In this document: positions 53,415-64,000 of the stretch, in pieces
Position numbering within the stretch: position 1 is the stretch's first letter
Layout of the letters: every line of letters starts with the position of its first letter
Source: Streptomyces griseoluteus
GTDB lineage: Bacteria > Actinomycetota > Actinomycetes > Streptomycetales > Streptomycetaceae
Reading direction: 5' to 3'
DNA: 64,000 nt
Assembly (NCBI GenBank): GCA_000717735.1
Contig: JOBE01000018.1
Coordinates: 1 to 64,000 of the forward strand
The notes under the pieces: generated by a model
Database searches by the model: none
What the model was told of the DNA's origin: nothing
The model's input: the letters and a program-made list of their open reading frames with translations, nothing else
Program-made: the position numbers and the translations under genes

Positions 53415-53588
53415 TCAGTTGTGGCCGAAGCGCTTCTGACGGCCCTTGCGTGCCATGTCACCCGGCGTGACCTGGCTGGCGCGCTGCTCGGCCTGGGACT
53501 CCATCGACGACTGCTGCGCCTGCTGGGCGCCGCGCTCGGCCGGCGACTGCTGCTTCTGGCTACGGTTCTGACTGCGGTTCTTGGCCAT
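53415..53588 (-). CDS. Small conserved Gln/Arg-rich protein (57 aa)
   Basis: Starts ATG 53588 behind a strong ribosome binding site (GAGGAGG, 8 bases upstream) and stops at TGA 53415-53417. The protein begins MAKNRSQNRSQKQQ, is rich in Gln, Ser and Glu in the middle, and ends MARKGRQKRFGHN. It has no hydrophobic segment; the charged, helix-prone composition and basic ends suggest a small cytoplasmic nucleic-acid- or ribosome-associated protein. I recall closely similar short proteins with the ARKGRQKRFGHN ending in other streptomycetes, but no function. Confidence 0.78.
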   Translation of the reverse strand: MAKNRSQNRSQKQQSPAERGAQQAQQSSMESQAEQRASQVTPGDMARKGRQKRFGHN

Positions 53589-53848
53589 GGGGATGCCTCC
53601 TCAAAGGGACCTAGGGCCTGTCCGGCGGATCATGGCCGGGCCCGCGACGGGGCCAGGGCCGCTGTCAGACTCACATACGGCATGAACCGGCGCATGTTGG
53701 ATCATTACGGAACGTGAGCACCCGGCCGAACGTGACTTCCGCCACGCCGATGATCCAGTTCCGACCGTCGAGCCCCCGCGCTTCGGGCAGACTCGAAGGA
53801 AATCCGAAGCAACTCCGATCCCGAGGTTCCCGAAAGAGGGTGGAACAC
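53589..53848. other. Intergenic region before the NYN gene
   Basis: 260 bases. The segment 53611-53630 (CTAGGGCCTGTCCGGCGGAT) resembles a sequence I recall recurring between genes in Streptomyces genomes. Otherwise only weak promoter-like sequence. Confidence 0.4.
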
Positions 53849-55186
53849 GTGGACCGCTGCGTCGTCCTGGTGGACGCCGGCTACCTGCTGGGCGCCGCCG
53901 CCAGTCTGCTCGCCGGGGAACCGGCCCGCTCCCGGATCACCGTCGACCACGCCGGACTCATCCAGCAGCTGCGCCAGCGCGCCGAGGCCGAGACCGCGCT
54001 GCCCCTCCTGCGGATCTACTGGTTCGACGGTGCGCCCGACCGGGTGCCCCAGCCCGAACACCGCAGACTGCGGGTGATGCCCCGGGTCACCGTCCGCCTC
54101 GGCGCACTGACCCGGAGCGACGGACGCTGGGCCCAGAAGGGCGTCGACGCGGCCATGCACACCGAGCTGACCGAGCTGGCCAGGAACCGGGCCTGCTCCG
54201 ACATCGTGCTCGTCACCGGCGACGGCGACCTGCTGCCCGGCCTGATGTCCGCCAAGGAACACGGCGTCGCCGTCCACCTCTGGGCCGTCCAGGCCGCCGA
54301 CGGCGACTACAACCAGTCCGAGGACCTGGTCGCCGAGGCCGACGAGCGCCGGGTCCTCGACCGGGTCTGGATCACCCGCGCCGTCCGCGCCAAGGACCTC
54401 ACCGGCATCTGCGCGCCCCCGCCCGCCCCGCGCCCCGAGATCGCCGCCATCCTCTCCGCGCCGTTGCCCGAGGCGGCCCTCGCCGCCTCCGCCGAACGGG
54501 CGGCCGAAGCGGCCGCCTCGGGCGCCGGGACGGCGGGGGAGGGCGCCGCGCCCCACGGCAACGGACACGTCCGCCCCGCCGGCCACGGTCACGTCCACCC
54601 CAACGGCCACGTCCGGGACGACGAGCACGCGCACGGCGCCGACGCCCCCGCCCCCACCCCGGGCAAGGGCGTCCCCACCCCCAAGGACCTGGCCGGCCTG
54701 CGCCATCCCGCCGCCGCCCCGGGCGGCCCCGCGCCGCAGGGCGCGAGCGCGCTCCGCTGGTCCTCCGACCGGGGATGGGTGGAGCGCCCCGCCCCCGCGC
54801 TCGGCGAACCCGCCGAGACCGCGTCCCTGCCCACGCTCGCGACCCTCACCAGCGCCGAGCAGCGCTGGGCGGACCGCGAGGAGGACATCACCACCGTCGG
54901 CGGCGACCCGTTCGAGGTCGGACAGGTGTTCGCCCGCCGGTGGATGGAACGGCTCCCCGAGCAGAGCCACGTCCAGAAGCTCTCCACCCTCTACCCGCGC
55001 ATCCCGCACCGCATCGACGGCGAACTCCTCCGCTACGCGGCACGGTTCGGCCTGCTCGCCCACAAGGACGACCAGATCGACGAGCACGACCGCTACGCCA
55101 TCCGGGCCGGCTTCTGGCGCGAGATCGACGTCCGGGCCGCCGCCGAACACGCCCCCGCGCCCGGAGCGGGCCCGGCGACCCCGTAG
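53849..55186 (+). CDS. NYN (PIN-like) domain protein with His-rich linker
   Basis: 445 residues. The N-terminal NYN/DUF88 domain shows the metal-binding aspartates expected of PIN-like RNases: CVVLVDAGYLLG, WAQKGVDAAMHTEL and DIVLVTGDGDLLPGL. A Pro/Ala/Gly-rich linker contains a histidine-dense stretch (54553-54646; nine His including HGHVHPNGHV). A conserved C-terminal domain (WADREEDITTVGGDPFEVGQ to DRYAIRAGFWREID) follows. Probably an RNA- or tRNA-cutting nuclease, but unproven. GTG 53849 with GAGGGTGG upstream is preferred; GTG 53840 is also in frame. Confidence 0.85.
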   Translation: MDRCVVLVDAGYLLGAAASLLAGEPARSRITVDHAGLIQQLRQRAEAETALPLLRIYWFDGAPDRVPQPEHRRLRVMPRVTVRLGALTRSDGRWAQKGVDAAMHTELTELARNRACSDIVLVTGDGDLLPGLMSAKEHGVAVHLWAVQAADGDYNQSEDLVAEADERRVLDRVWITRAVRAKDLTGICAPPPAPRPEIAAILSAPLPEAALAASAERAAEAAASGAGTAGEGAAPHGNGHVRPAGHGHVHPNGHVRDDEHAHGADAPAPTPGKGVPTPKDLAGLRHPAAAPGGPAPQGASALRWSSDRGWVERPAPALGEPAETASLPTLATLTSAEQRWADREEDITTVGGDPFEVGQVFARRWMERLPEQSHVQKLSTLYPRIPHRIDGELLRYAARFGLLAHKDDQIDEHDRYAIRAGFWREIDVRAAAEHAPAPGAGPATP

Positions 55187-55189
55187 GCT
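55184..55189 (+). promoter_or_regulatory. -10 box for a leaderless ABC gene
   Basis: TAGGCT lies 8 bases before the GTG of the ABC ATPase, which lacks a ribosome binding site; it overlaps the stop codon of the NYN gene. Confidence 0.45.
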
Positions 55190-55197
55190 CTTCCCCC

Positions 55198-56178
<981 letters not shown>

Positions 56179-56257
56179 CCCGCCGCGGTCCCCGGGCCGT
56201 CGGCCCCGATCCCCGAAGCCCGCGCGTTCCGTACGTGACCGTCAGGAGCTGTACGCA

Positions 56258-57115
56258 GTGAGCACCCTGCCCGCCGAGGCCCTGCCGACCGGCGCGCCCT
56301 CCGTCCGGACCCGCGACGACGGGACCCACGAGGGCGAGACCCACGAGGGCGAGGCCGCCGCGGCGCCCCTCGCCCCGCGCGCCCGCCTGCTGCCCTCCCT
56401 GGCCGCCGTGTACCGAGCCCAGCTGTCCCGTGCCCGGGTCGCCCGCATCCCCCTGCTCTTCGTCGCCACCTTCCAGTCCGTCGGGATCATGGTCCTGATG
56501 CGCGGGGTCGTCGACGGCGGCTCCGAGGCACGCGCGGTCGTGGCCGGCTCCACCGTCCTCGTCGTCGCCTTCGTCGCGCTCAACCTGCTCGCCCAGTACT
56601 TCGGGCAGCTGCGGGCGACCGGCGGCCTCGACCACTACGCCACCCTGCCCGTGCCGCCCGCCGCCGTGGTGCTCGGCGCCGCCGGGGCGTACGCCTCCTT
56701 CACCCTGCCCGGCACCGCCGTCACCGCCGTCGCCGGCTCCGTGCTCTTCGGGCTGCCGCTCGGCCACCTCTGGATCCTCGCCGCCGTCGTCCCGCTCGCC
56801 GGGGCGGCCCTCGCCGGGCTCGGCGCGGCCCTCGGACTCCTCGCACCCCGTCAGGAGCTGGCCACCCTCCTCGGCCAGCTCGGCATGTCGGCGGCGCTGC
56901 TGCTCGGCGTCCTGCCGGCGGAGCGGCTTCCGGAGCCCATCGGCCTGGCACGGGACCTGCTCCCGTCGACGTACGGAGTGGAGGCCCTGGCCCGCACCTT
57001 CGACCCGCACCCCGACTGGGCGGCCGTCGGCCTCGACCTCGCCGTGTGCGGGGCGGTCGGCGTGATCTCCCTCGCGGTCGCCACCTGGGCCTACCGGCGG
57101 GCCGCCGTCCGCTGA
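56258..57115 (+). CDS. ABC-2 type transporter permease
   Basis: 285 residues. A 50-residue disordered N-terminus with a duplicated DGTHEGETHEGE stretch precedes six membrane helices (LLFVATFQSVGIMVLMRGV; AVVAGSTVLVVAFVALNLLA; VVLGAAGAYASFTLPGTAVT; LWILAAVVPLAGAALAGLG; LLGQLGMSAALLLGVLP; LDLAVCGAVGVISLAVATWA). Partner of the preceding ATPase, DrrB-like in layout. GTG 56258 with AGGAG upstream; 79-base gap to the ATPase gene. Confidence 0.9.
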   Translation: MSTLPAEALPTGAPSVRTRDDGTHEGETHEGEAAAAPLAPRARLLPSLAAVYRAQLSRARVARIPLLFVATFQSVGIMVLMRGVVDGGSEARAVVAGSTVLVVAFVALNLLAQYFGQLRATGGLDHYATLPVPPAAVVLGAAGAYASFTLPGTAVTAVAGSVLFGLPLGHLWILAAVVPLAGAALAGLGAALGLLAPRQELATLLGQLGMSAALLLGVLPAERLPEPIGLARDLLPSTYGVEALARTFDPHPDWAAVGLDLAVCGAVGVISLAVATWAYRRAAVR

Positions 57116-57149
57116 GGCGGGCCACAGGCACACCTGGCACGATGGCTGG

Positions 57150-57791
57150 GTGACCGCACCTCTGACTCCGCCTCACCAGCCGCCGCCGCACGACCCCGAC
57201 TGGCCGCCGCCGCCCCCGCCGATGCTCGGCCCGGCAGGGGACCCGATCACGGGCGCCGAAGTCGTCCAGGGTGTTCTGGTGACCCTCGTCTCGGCGGTCG
57301 CGGGCGCGCTGCTCGGAGTGCTCTGGCTGAATCTGGCCCCGCGCGTCCTGCTCATCTCGGACGGCGAGGGGGTCTACCTCCGCAACTCCGAGGGGGAGGC
57401 GGCCATCGGCTCCGACGGAACGTTCGTCCTCCTCGCACTGGCCTTCGGCGCGGTCGCCGGGCTCGTCGTCTTCCTGCTGCGCCGCAAGGGCGGCGTCCCG
57501 CTGGTGCTCGGCCTCGCCGTCGGCGGCGTGCTGGGTTCCCTGCTCGCCTGGGGACTCGGGACGTACTTCGGCCCGGCGCGGGACGTGGTCGCCCACGCGA
57601 AGGCGGTCGGCCCCAACGTGGCCTTCGAGGCACCGCTCGAACTGAACCTGGGCGCCGCCGCCATGCTGGCCTGGCCGCTCGCGGCGACGATCGTGCACCT
57701 GGCACTGACCGCCCTCTTCGGCCCGCGCGACCCGGAACCGGAACCGTGGGACCAGCCGAAGCCGTACGCCCCGGGGCCCAGCCCGAGCTGA
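57150..57791 (+). CDS. DUF2567-like membrane protein
   Basis: 213 residues: a Pro-rich cytoplasmic start (PPHDPDWPPPPPPML), four membrane helices (VLVTLVSAVAGALLGVLWL; FVLLALAFGAVAGLVVFLL; PLVLGLAVGGVLGSLLAWGL; AAAMLAWPLAATIVHLALTA) and a short acidic/Pro tail. I assign DUF2567 on overall pattern. GTG 57150 follows CACGAT by 6 bases and has no ribosome binding site, so it may be leaderless. Function unknown. Confidence 0.78.
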   Translation: MTAPLTPPHQPPPHDPDWPPPPPPMLGPAGDPITGAEVVQGVLVTLVSAVAGALLGVLWLNLAPRVLLISDGEGVYLRNSEGEAAIGSDGTFVLLALAFGAVAGLVVFLLRRKGGVPLVLGLAVGGVLGSLLAWGLGTYFGPARDVVAHAKAVGPNVAFEAPLELNLGAAAMLAWPLAATIVHLALTALFGPRDPEPEPWDQPKPYAPGPSPS

Positions 57792-57813
57792 CGCGGCCGT
57801 ACGGACGGCCGCG
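57792..57813. terminator. Bidirectional terminator
   Basis: CGCGGCCGT (57792-57800) pairs with ACGGCCGCG (57805-57813) across ACGG, between the convergent DUF2567-like and ybaK genes. Confidence 0.7.
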
Positions 57814-57825
57814 CGGACGGGAACG

Positions 57826-58323
57826 TCAGGCGCGGCCGATCGGGGCCACGACCGCGGAGGTGAGGGCGGCCAGGTCGGCGGGGGAGAGCTCGACCTCGAG
57901 CCCGCGACGGCCCGCCGAGACACAGATGGACGCGTGGTCCGAGGCCGAGGAGTCGAGGACCGTACGGAGCCGCTTGCGCTGGCCGAGCGGGGAGATGCCG
58001 CCCCGGACGTAGCCCGTCGTGCGCTCCGCCGCCGCCGGGTCCGCCATCGCCGCGCGCTTGCCGCCGACCGCCGAGGCCAGCGCCTTCAGATCGAGCTGGC
58101 CCGCCACCGGGACCACCGCGACCGTCAGCTCGCCGTCGACGTCCGCCACCAGCGTCTTGAAGACCCGGTCGGGGGAGACGCCGAGGGCCTCCGCCGCCTC
58201 CTCGCCGTACGAAGGGGAGGCCGGGTCGTGCTCGTAGGCGTGCACGGTGAACGCGGTACCGGCCGCCGTCAGGGCGACCGTCGCAGGGGTGCCGCCGCTG
58301 TTCTTCTTCTGCTTCTTCGCCAC
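57826..58323 (-). CDS. ybaK: Cys-tRNA(Pro)/Cys-tRNA(Cys) deacylase YbaK
   Basis: Trans-editing enzyme that removes mischarged cysteine from tRNA-Pro. 165 residues. YbaK features: the basic start KKQKKNSGGTPATVAL, FTVHAYEHDP, RVFKTLVADVDGELTVAVVP with the conserved KTL lysine, KRAAMADPAAAERTTGYVRG, and GGISPLGQRKRLRTVLD. GTG 58323 with GAGGAAGAACGC upstream. Next to the LON-domain gene on the same strand. Confidence 0.94.
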   Translation of the reverse strand: MAKKQKKNSGGTPATVALTAAGTAFTVHAYEHDPASPSYGEEAAEALGVSPDRVFKTLVADVDGELTVAVVPVAGQLDLKALASAVGGKRAAMADPAAAERTTGYVRGGISPLGQRKRLRTVLDSSASDHASICVSAGRRGLEVELSPADLAALTSAVVAPIGRA

Positions 58324-58367
58324 GCGTTCTTCCTCGGCTCAGCCCGGTTCGGTGGGTCCGGATCGGC

Positions 58368-59105
58368 TCAGTTCGGGTACGTCGGGCCCTGCGTCAGGTC
58401 GACCACCGGCAGCGAGGGCAGATGCCGCAGCACCGCCGTCTCCGCGCGCAGCAGCGTCAGCTCCTCACGCAGCCGGGTCGCCGTGTCGGGGGCCTGGAGC
58501 AGCCGCTGCTTGGACGGGGTGTCGAGCACCGCCGCGGCCGCGACCAGGTACGACACCACCGAGGGGTCGTCCGGCAGGTCGCTCGCCGTCAGCGAGCGCT
58601 CCCGTGCCCCCGCGAGCCGCTTCTGGTAGCTCCGGAAGGCCCGCAGCACCCCCTCGGAGAGGGTGCCGGCCTCCTCGCCCTGCTCCTCGGGGATCTCCTC
58701 GGTCTCGGCGACCAGGAACGGCCCGCTCGCGTCGACCGAGAGCAGCCGGACCCGGGTCGTTCCGGTGGCCATCACCTCGAAGCTGCCGTCCGCGCGCTCA
58801 CGGATCGACGCCGCGTCCGCGATGCAGCCGACCCGGTGGAAGGCCTGGATGGGGTCGGAGCCGAAGCCCGCCGCCGGGCCCTTCTCGGGCAGCGCCGTCT
58901 GGTCCGGCATGCCGGGTGCGGTCGGCGCGACCTCGCGGCCGTCCCGGATGGCGACGACGGCGAAGCGGCGGGGCTCCGAGTCGTCGATCGTGAGCAGCTC
59001 GCGCATCATGGCGCGATATCGCTCCTCGAAGACGTTCAGCGGCAGCACGAGGCCCGGGAACAGCACCGCGTTGAGCGGGAAGAGTGGCAGGCGAGCGGTG
59101 GTCAC
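58368..59105 (-). CDS. LON substrate-binding domain protein
   Basis: 245 residues with only the N-terminal (substrate-recognition) domain of Lon: LPLFPLNAVLFPGLVLPLNV, FEERYRAMMRELL, then VGCIADAASIRERADGSFEV and a helical C-terminal part (GVLRAFRSYQKRLAG). No ATPase or protease domain is present. GTG 59105 is preceded 7 bases upstream by TAGGCT (59113-59118, minus strand), without a ribosome binding site, so a leaderless start is likely; the promoter would lie inside the end of the upstream gene. Confidence 0.9.
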   Translation of the reverse strand: MTTARLPLFPLNAVLFPGLVLPLNVFEERYRAMMRELLTIDDSEPRRFAVVAIRDGREVAPTAPGMPDQTALPEKGPAAGFGSDPIQAFHRVGCIADAASIRERADGSFEVMATGTTRVRLLSVDASGPFLVAETEEIPEEQGEEAGTLSEGVLRAFRSYQKRLAGARERSLTASDLPDDPSVVSYLVAAAAVLDTPSKQRLLQAPDTATRLREELTLLRAETAVLRHLPSLPVVDLTQGPTYPN

Positions 59106-59115
59106 AGCGGTCAGC

Positions 59116-60168
59116 CTAATGGCCGCCGGGCCCGCTCCGTCCGGCCCGTCCACGTCCGGCGTCCCGGAAGCCCGCCCGGCGGACCGGCTCGCGACGCACC
59201 CGGTCCCGCACGGCGAGGAAACGGAGGAGGGGATCCTCCCGTACGGAGCCCCGCCCAACACTCCTCGCGGCCCCCCACGGGAACGAGGTCGCGTGGGCCC
59301 CGATCCGGCCGAACTCCTCCCGTGCCTCCGCCCACCGGCCACGCTCGACCAGCACGTACGCGAGCAGGTTGCGGACCTCGGCCGGCCACGGGTCGCCCGC
59401 CGGGAACGCCGCCGACAGGGTCAGGGCCCGGTCCGCCGCCCGGTCGATCCGGGCCTCGGGCACGGCCGGGTCCCGGTCCGGCGGTACCCGGAGCCGGTCA
59501 TAGGCCGCGCGGACCGGCAGCGCCCGGACGAGCGAGTCCGGGGCGGCGTCGTCGGCCGCCTCCTCGGCGAAGTCGAAGGCGGCGCGGTGGGAGCCGTACC
59601 ACTGCGCGGAGAGGTACTTGAGCGCCGCGACATGACAGCCGTAGTGGTGCGGGGAGCGGCGCACGGCCTGCTCCCAGTGCGACTCGAAGACGCCGTGCCC
59701 CGCGTGCGCCCCGCGCGCGTGGTCCAGGGCGAGACGCCACGGCACCGGGTCGTGCGGAGCCCCCTCGGTGACCGTCGCGATGAGCGGGCCGAGCTCGCGC
59801 AGCCGCTCGGCCCGCGCGGGCGACTCCCAGGCCCTGCGGACGGCGAGCTGCGCCGTGACGAGCAGCGCGTCGGGGTCGCCCGGCGAGGCGGAGAGCCAGT
59901 GGGCCAGCCAGTCGCCCCTGCTGTACGCGAAGGTGGCGAGCCGGGTGACGTACCGGTCGCGGTCCTCCCACTCGCCGGAGTCCCGGGTGGTGGCGAGCAG
60001 TTTCGCGGCGGGCTCCGGATCGGCGAGGGCCGCGGCGACCAGGGCGGGGGCGAGCCGCCCGTCCGGGGCGTCGAGCAGCACGTCGTCGTCCGGGACGAAC
60101 CCGGCGGCGGGCCGCGGGGCGTACCGGGCCGGGTGGACGGCGCCGATCAGGGCACGGAACAAGGACAT
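59116..60168 (-). CDS. Conserved helical (TPR-like) protein, unknown function
   Basis: 350 residues; I recognise no named family. The protein is predicted all-helical with repeated Ala/Leu/Trp/Arg patterns resembling tetratricopeptide arrays (RLATFAYSRGDWLAHWLSAS; LLVTAQLAVRRAWES; HWEQAVRRSPHHYGCHVAAL; LLAYVLVERGRWAEAREEF). The start MSLFRALIGAVHPARYA is probably a short amphipathic helix. No signal peptide or membrane helix. ATG 60168 is chosen; no clear ribosome binding site, and ATACGT lies just upstream. Ten bases separate its stop from the LON-domain gene. Confidence 0.75.
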   Translation of the reverse strand: MSLFRALIGAVHPARYAPRPAAGFVPDDDVLLDAPDGRLAPALVAAALADPEPAAKLLATTRDSGEWEDRDRYVTRLATFAYSRGDWLAHWLSASPGDPDALLVTAQLAVRRAWESPARAERLRELGPLIATVTEGAPHDPVPWRLALDHARGAHAGHGVFESHWEQAVRRSPHHYGCHVAALKYLSAQWYGSHRAAFDFAEEAADDAAPDSLVRALPVRAAYDRLRVPPDRDPAVPEARIDRAADRALTLSAAFPAGDPWPAEVRNLLAYVLVERGRWAEAREEFGRIGAHATSFPWGAARSVGRGSVREDPLLRFLAVRDRVRREPVRRAGFRDAGRGRAGRSGPGGH

Positions 60169-60243
60169 GGTGTGACGTATTCTCCCCCGGCCTCCGCCGC
60201 CACGGCAGCCCACCTCACACCCCGTACACCAAACCTCCGCCGC

Positions 60244-61857
60244 TCAACCCCTGCTCAGCAGCCGGGTCGCGCCCGCCGCCACCGTGGTCGCCAGGATCCA
60301 GCCGAGCAGGATCAGCACGGCCGCCGCCCATTGCCAGACGCCTTCGAGGCGCCAGTAGCCGTCCTGGCCGAGGTTGATCACGGGTATCAGCAGGTCGAGG
60401 GCGTACAGCGGGCCGTTCCACGCGGGGGCCTCCTCCGCCTTCAGCGGTATCGGGCGGTAGCGGGAGAACGCCACCGTTCCCGCGGCCCACAGGACCGCCA
60501 TCCACAGCGCCGCCCGGCCCGGCCGGTAGCCGTACGCCACCGTCCAGTCCTGGACGTATCCCCAGAGCTTCCCCGCCAGCGGCAGGGTCTCCCGTCTGCG
60601 CCGCTGCTTGGCGAGCAGCACCTCGCGGGCGTCGGCGTCCTCCCCGCTGTTGCGCAGGACCGTCGCCAGCCGTTCGTACGGCTCGGGGGCGTACTCCGGG
60701 GTCGCCGCCGCCACCCACTCCAGGCGCCAGGCCAGCGGGAAGCGCTCGTACGGCACGAGGTTCTCGTAGACGAAGCCGCCCATCGCGAGCCCGCCGGGGC
60801 CCGGCCAGCTGGTCCACAGGTCGATCAGGGTGACGACCTTGGCGCCGTTGAGGACGACGCGGCCCTCCTCCGGGCGCTCGCCGTTGAACCTCAGCTCCGG
60901 GGTGACTATCCGGCGCAGCGAGACCTCCTCCCGGCGTGCCCCGTTCAGCAGGAACCGGGCGTGGTGCAGGTCCACCGCGTCACCGAACCGCCCGTCGTCG
61001 AGCCGCACCCCGCCGTGGAACTCCACCGGTTTGCGCCGGGCGCCCTGGGTGGGCGTCACACCGTACGGCGGGGTGGCCGTCGAGTTGCCCGCGGTCCCCG
61101 CGGGGCCCGTCTCCTCGTACACCCAGGCCGCGTTCAGATAGAGCGAGCGCTCCACCGTCAGCTGCGGAGCGTTCAGCGCGCGGCGGCCCTGGGCGCCGCG
61201 CAGCACGCTGCCGCGCAGGCTGAGCGAGACGCCGACCTTCGCCCCGCGCAGGCTCAGCTCCCCGTGCGTCTCGATCAACTCGGCCTGCAGGTCCTGGGCG
61301 ACCACGAGGCCGTCCGCGGTGATCGCCCGCCCCCGCCGGTCCGGCCACACCTGGATCTGGTTGACGAGCAGGTCCGTGCCGATCTGCGCGTCGGTGAGCC
61401 GGATGCCCCGCTGCACCCGGCAGCGCGGCAGGTGCAGGTCCCCCTCGGTGTGCAGCCGGGCCGCCTCCAGACGCGGCAGCGCGCACTCGACCATCCGCAG
61501 CGTGCCGAAGCGGGCCTCGGGCAGCACCACCTCGCCGTCGAACCGGCAGCCGTGCAGCTCGACGTACGGCCCTATCGTCCCGCCCGCCAGATTGAGCACG
61601 CCGGTGATCCTGACCCCGCGCAGCTTCAGCGCGGCGACCCGCCCGGTTCTGGCCGGCGGTCCCGCGAGCAGCAGCAGCGCCACCACCTCGGCGCGGACGC
61701 TCCGCTCCTCTCCCCATTCCCTCGTCCCGAAGGGGTCGTCCCACTCCGCGACGCCTTCCGTCAGATCGCACGTCCTGCCGATACGGAACGCCCGCCACAC
61801 GGCCCGCTCCGGGCCCGTGAGACCGTCCGGCATTCCGTCCTCGTGCGGCTCGGTCAC
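60244..61857 (-). CDS. Pentapeptide-like beta-helix protein with C-terminal membrane domain
   Basis: 537 residues, of a family often labelled membrane-associated oxidoreductase in streptomycetes; I see no redox motif. Residues about 60-330 show regular beta-strand turns with Leu/Val/Phe spaced as in a right-handed beta-helix (ALKLRGVRITGVLNLAGGTI; LRGAKVGVSLSLRGSVLRG; GVRLDDGRFGDAVDLHHARF). The C-terminus has a helical segment with PYERLATVLRNSGEDADAR, then three membrane helices (AALWMAVLWAAGTVAFSRY; LYALDLLIPVINLG; WQWAAAVLILLGWILATTVA). Similar beta-helix plus two/three-helix proteins may be ion-channel-like. GTG 61857 with GAGGGGGCGG upstream. Confidence 0.75.
   Translation of the reverse strand: MTEPHEDGMPDGLTGPERAVWRAFRIGRTCDLTEGVAEWDDPFGTREWGEERSVRAEVVALLLLAGPPARTGRVAALKLRGVRITGVLNLAGGTIGPYVELHGCRFDGEVVLPEARFGTLRMVECALPRLEAARLHTEGDLHLPRCRVQRGIRLTDAQIGTDLLVNQIQVWPDRRGRAITADGLVVAQDLQAELIETHGELSLRGAKVGVSLSLRGSVLRGAQGRRALNAPQLTVERSLYLNAAWVYEETGPAGTAGNSTATPPYGVTPTQGARRKPVEFHGGVRLDDGRFGDAVDLHHARFLLNGARREEVSLRRIVTPELRFNGERPEEGRVVLNGAKVVTLIDLWTSWPGPGGLAMGGFVYENLVPYERFPLAWRLEWVAAATPEYAPEPYERLATVLRNSGEDADAREVLLAKQRRRRETLPLAGKLWGYVQDWTVAYGYRPGRAALWMAVLWAAGTVAFSRYRPIPLKAEEAPAWNGPLYALDLLIPVINLGQDGYWRLEGVWQWAAAVLILLGWILATTVAAGATRLLSRG

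Positions 61858-64000
<2,143 letters not shown>

Overview
The window is a very GC-rich, densely packed actinobacterial chromosome segment, almost certainly from a Streptomyces. The evidence is the gene content and order, frequent GTG starts, many apparently leaderless genes, start/stop overlaps of the GTGA/ATGA type, and Streptomyces-type families (SAV_6107 HEPN family, SepG, DdbA-like histone/DksA protein). From memory, the order matches the S. coelicolor interval from about SCO2103 (metF) down to SCO2053 (hisC). It is core chromosome. I see no insertion sequence, prophage, CRISPR array, tRNA or rRNA.

Layout. 1-4.5 kb: metF, a Tyr/Gln-rich membrane protein, a CrtI-like FAD oxidoreductase and a DUF4126 membrane protein. 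4.5-8.3 kb: an unusual three-gene unit on the minus strand (degenerate ABC-type ATPase, YhgE/Pip membrane protein, TetR regulator) with a 26-bp palindrome over its promoter. 8.4-16.2 kb: HEPN-family protein, methyltransferase, DUF3040 protein, the MoxR-DUF58-transglutaminase operon and a beta-carbonic anhydrase. 16.3-34.3 kb: the division and cell-wall (dcw) cluster rsmH-ftsL-ftsI-murE-murF-mraY-murD-ftsW-murG-ftsQ-ftsZ-pgeF-yggS-sepF-sepG-divIVA, without mraZ. Its genes make and polymerise the lipid II precursor, build the Z-ring and direct polar growth. 34.4-43.4 kb: ileS behind a T-box riboswitch, then a DdbA-like protein, lspA, an RluD-type synthase, a GNAT protein, a CPA1 antiporter and a dienelactone-hydrolase-like protein. 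43.5-49.6 kb, minus strand: secreted M43 metalloprotease, Tat-exported PhoD phosphatase, membrane-anchored DsbA-like protein, an unknown membrane protein and DUF2252. 49.8-57.8 kb: dnaE, a 57-residue small protein, a NYN-domain protein, an ABC exporter pair and a DUF2567-like protein. 57.8-64 kb: YbaK, a LON-substrate-binding-domain protein, two poorly understood proteins, then hisD and the start of hisC, which runs off the window.

Regulatory signals worth reading: the T-box before ileS (ATC specifier and TGGTACCGCGG visible); GACAC/GTGTC (WhiA-type) motifs and an inverted repeat before ftsZ; the palindromic operator of the TetR-ABC unit; two direct-repeat operators exactly 21 bp apart before hisD; and many strong intergenic hairpins between convergent genes. 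Most long ORFs antisense to these genes are shadows of high-GC coding sequence and are left out.
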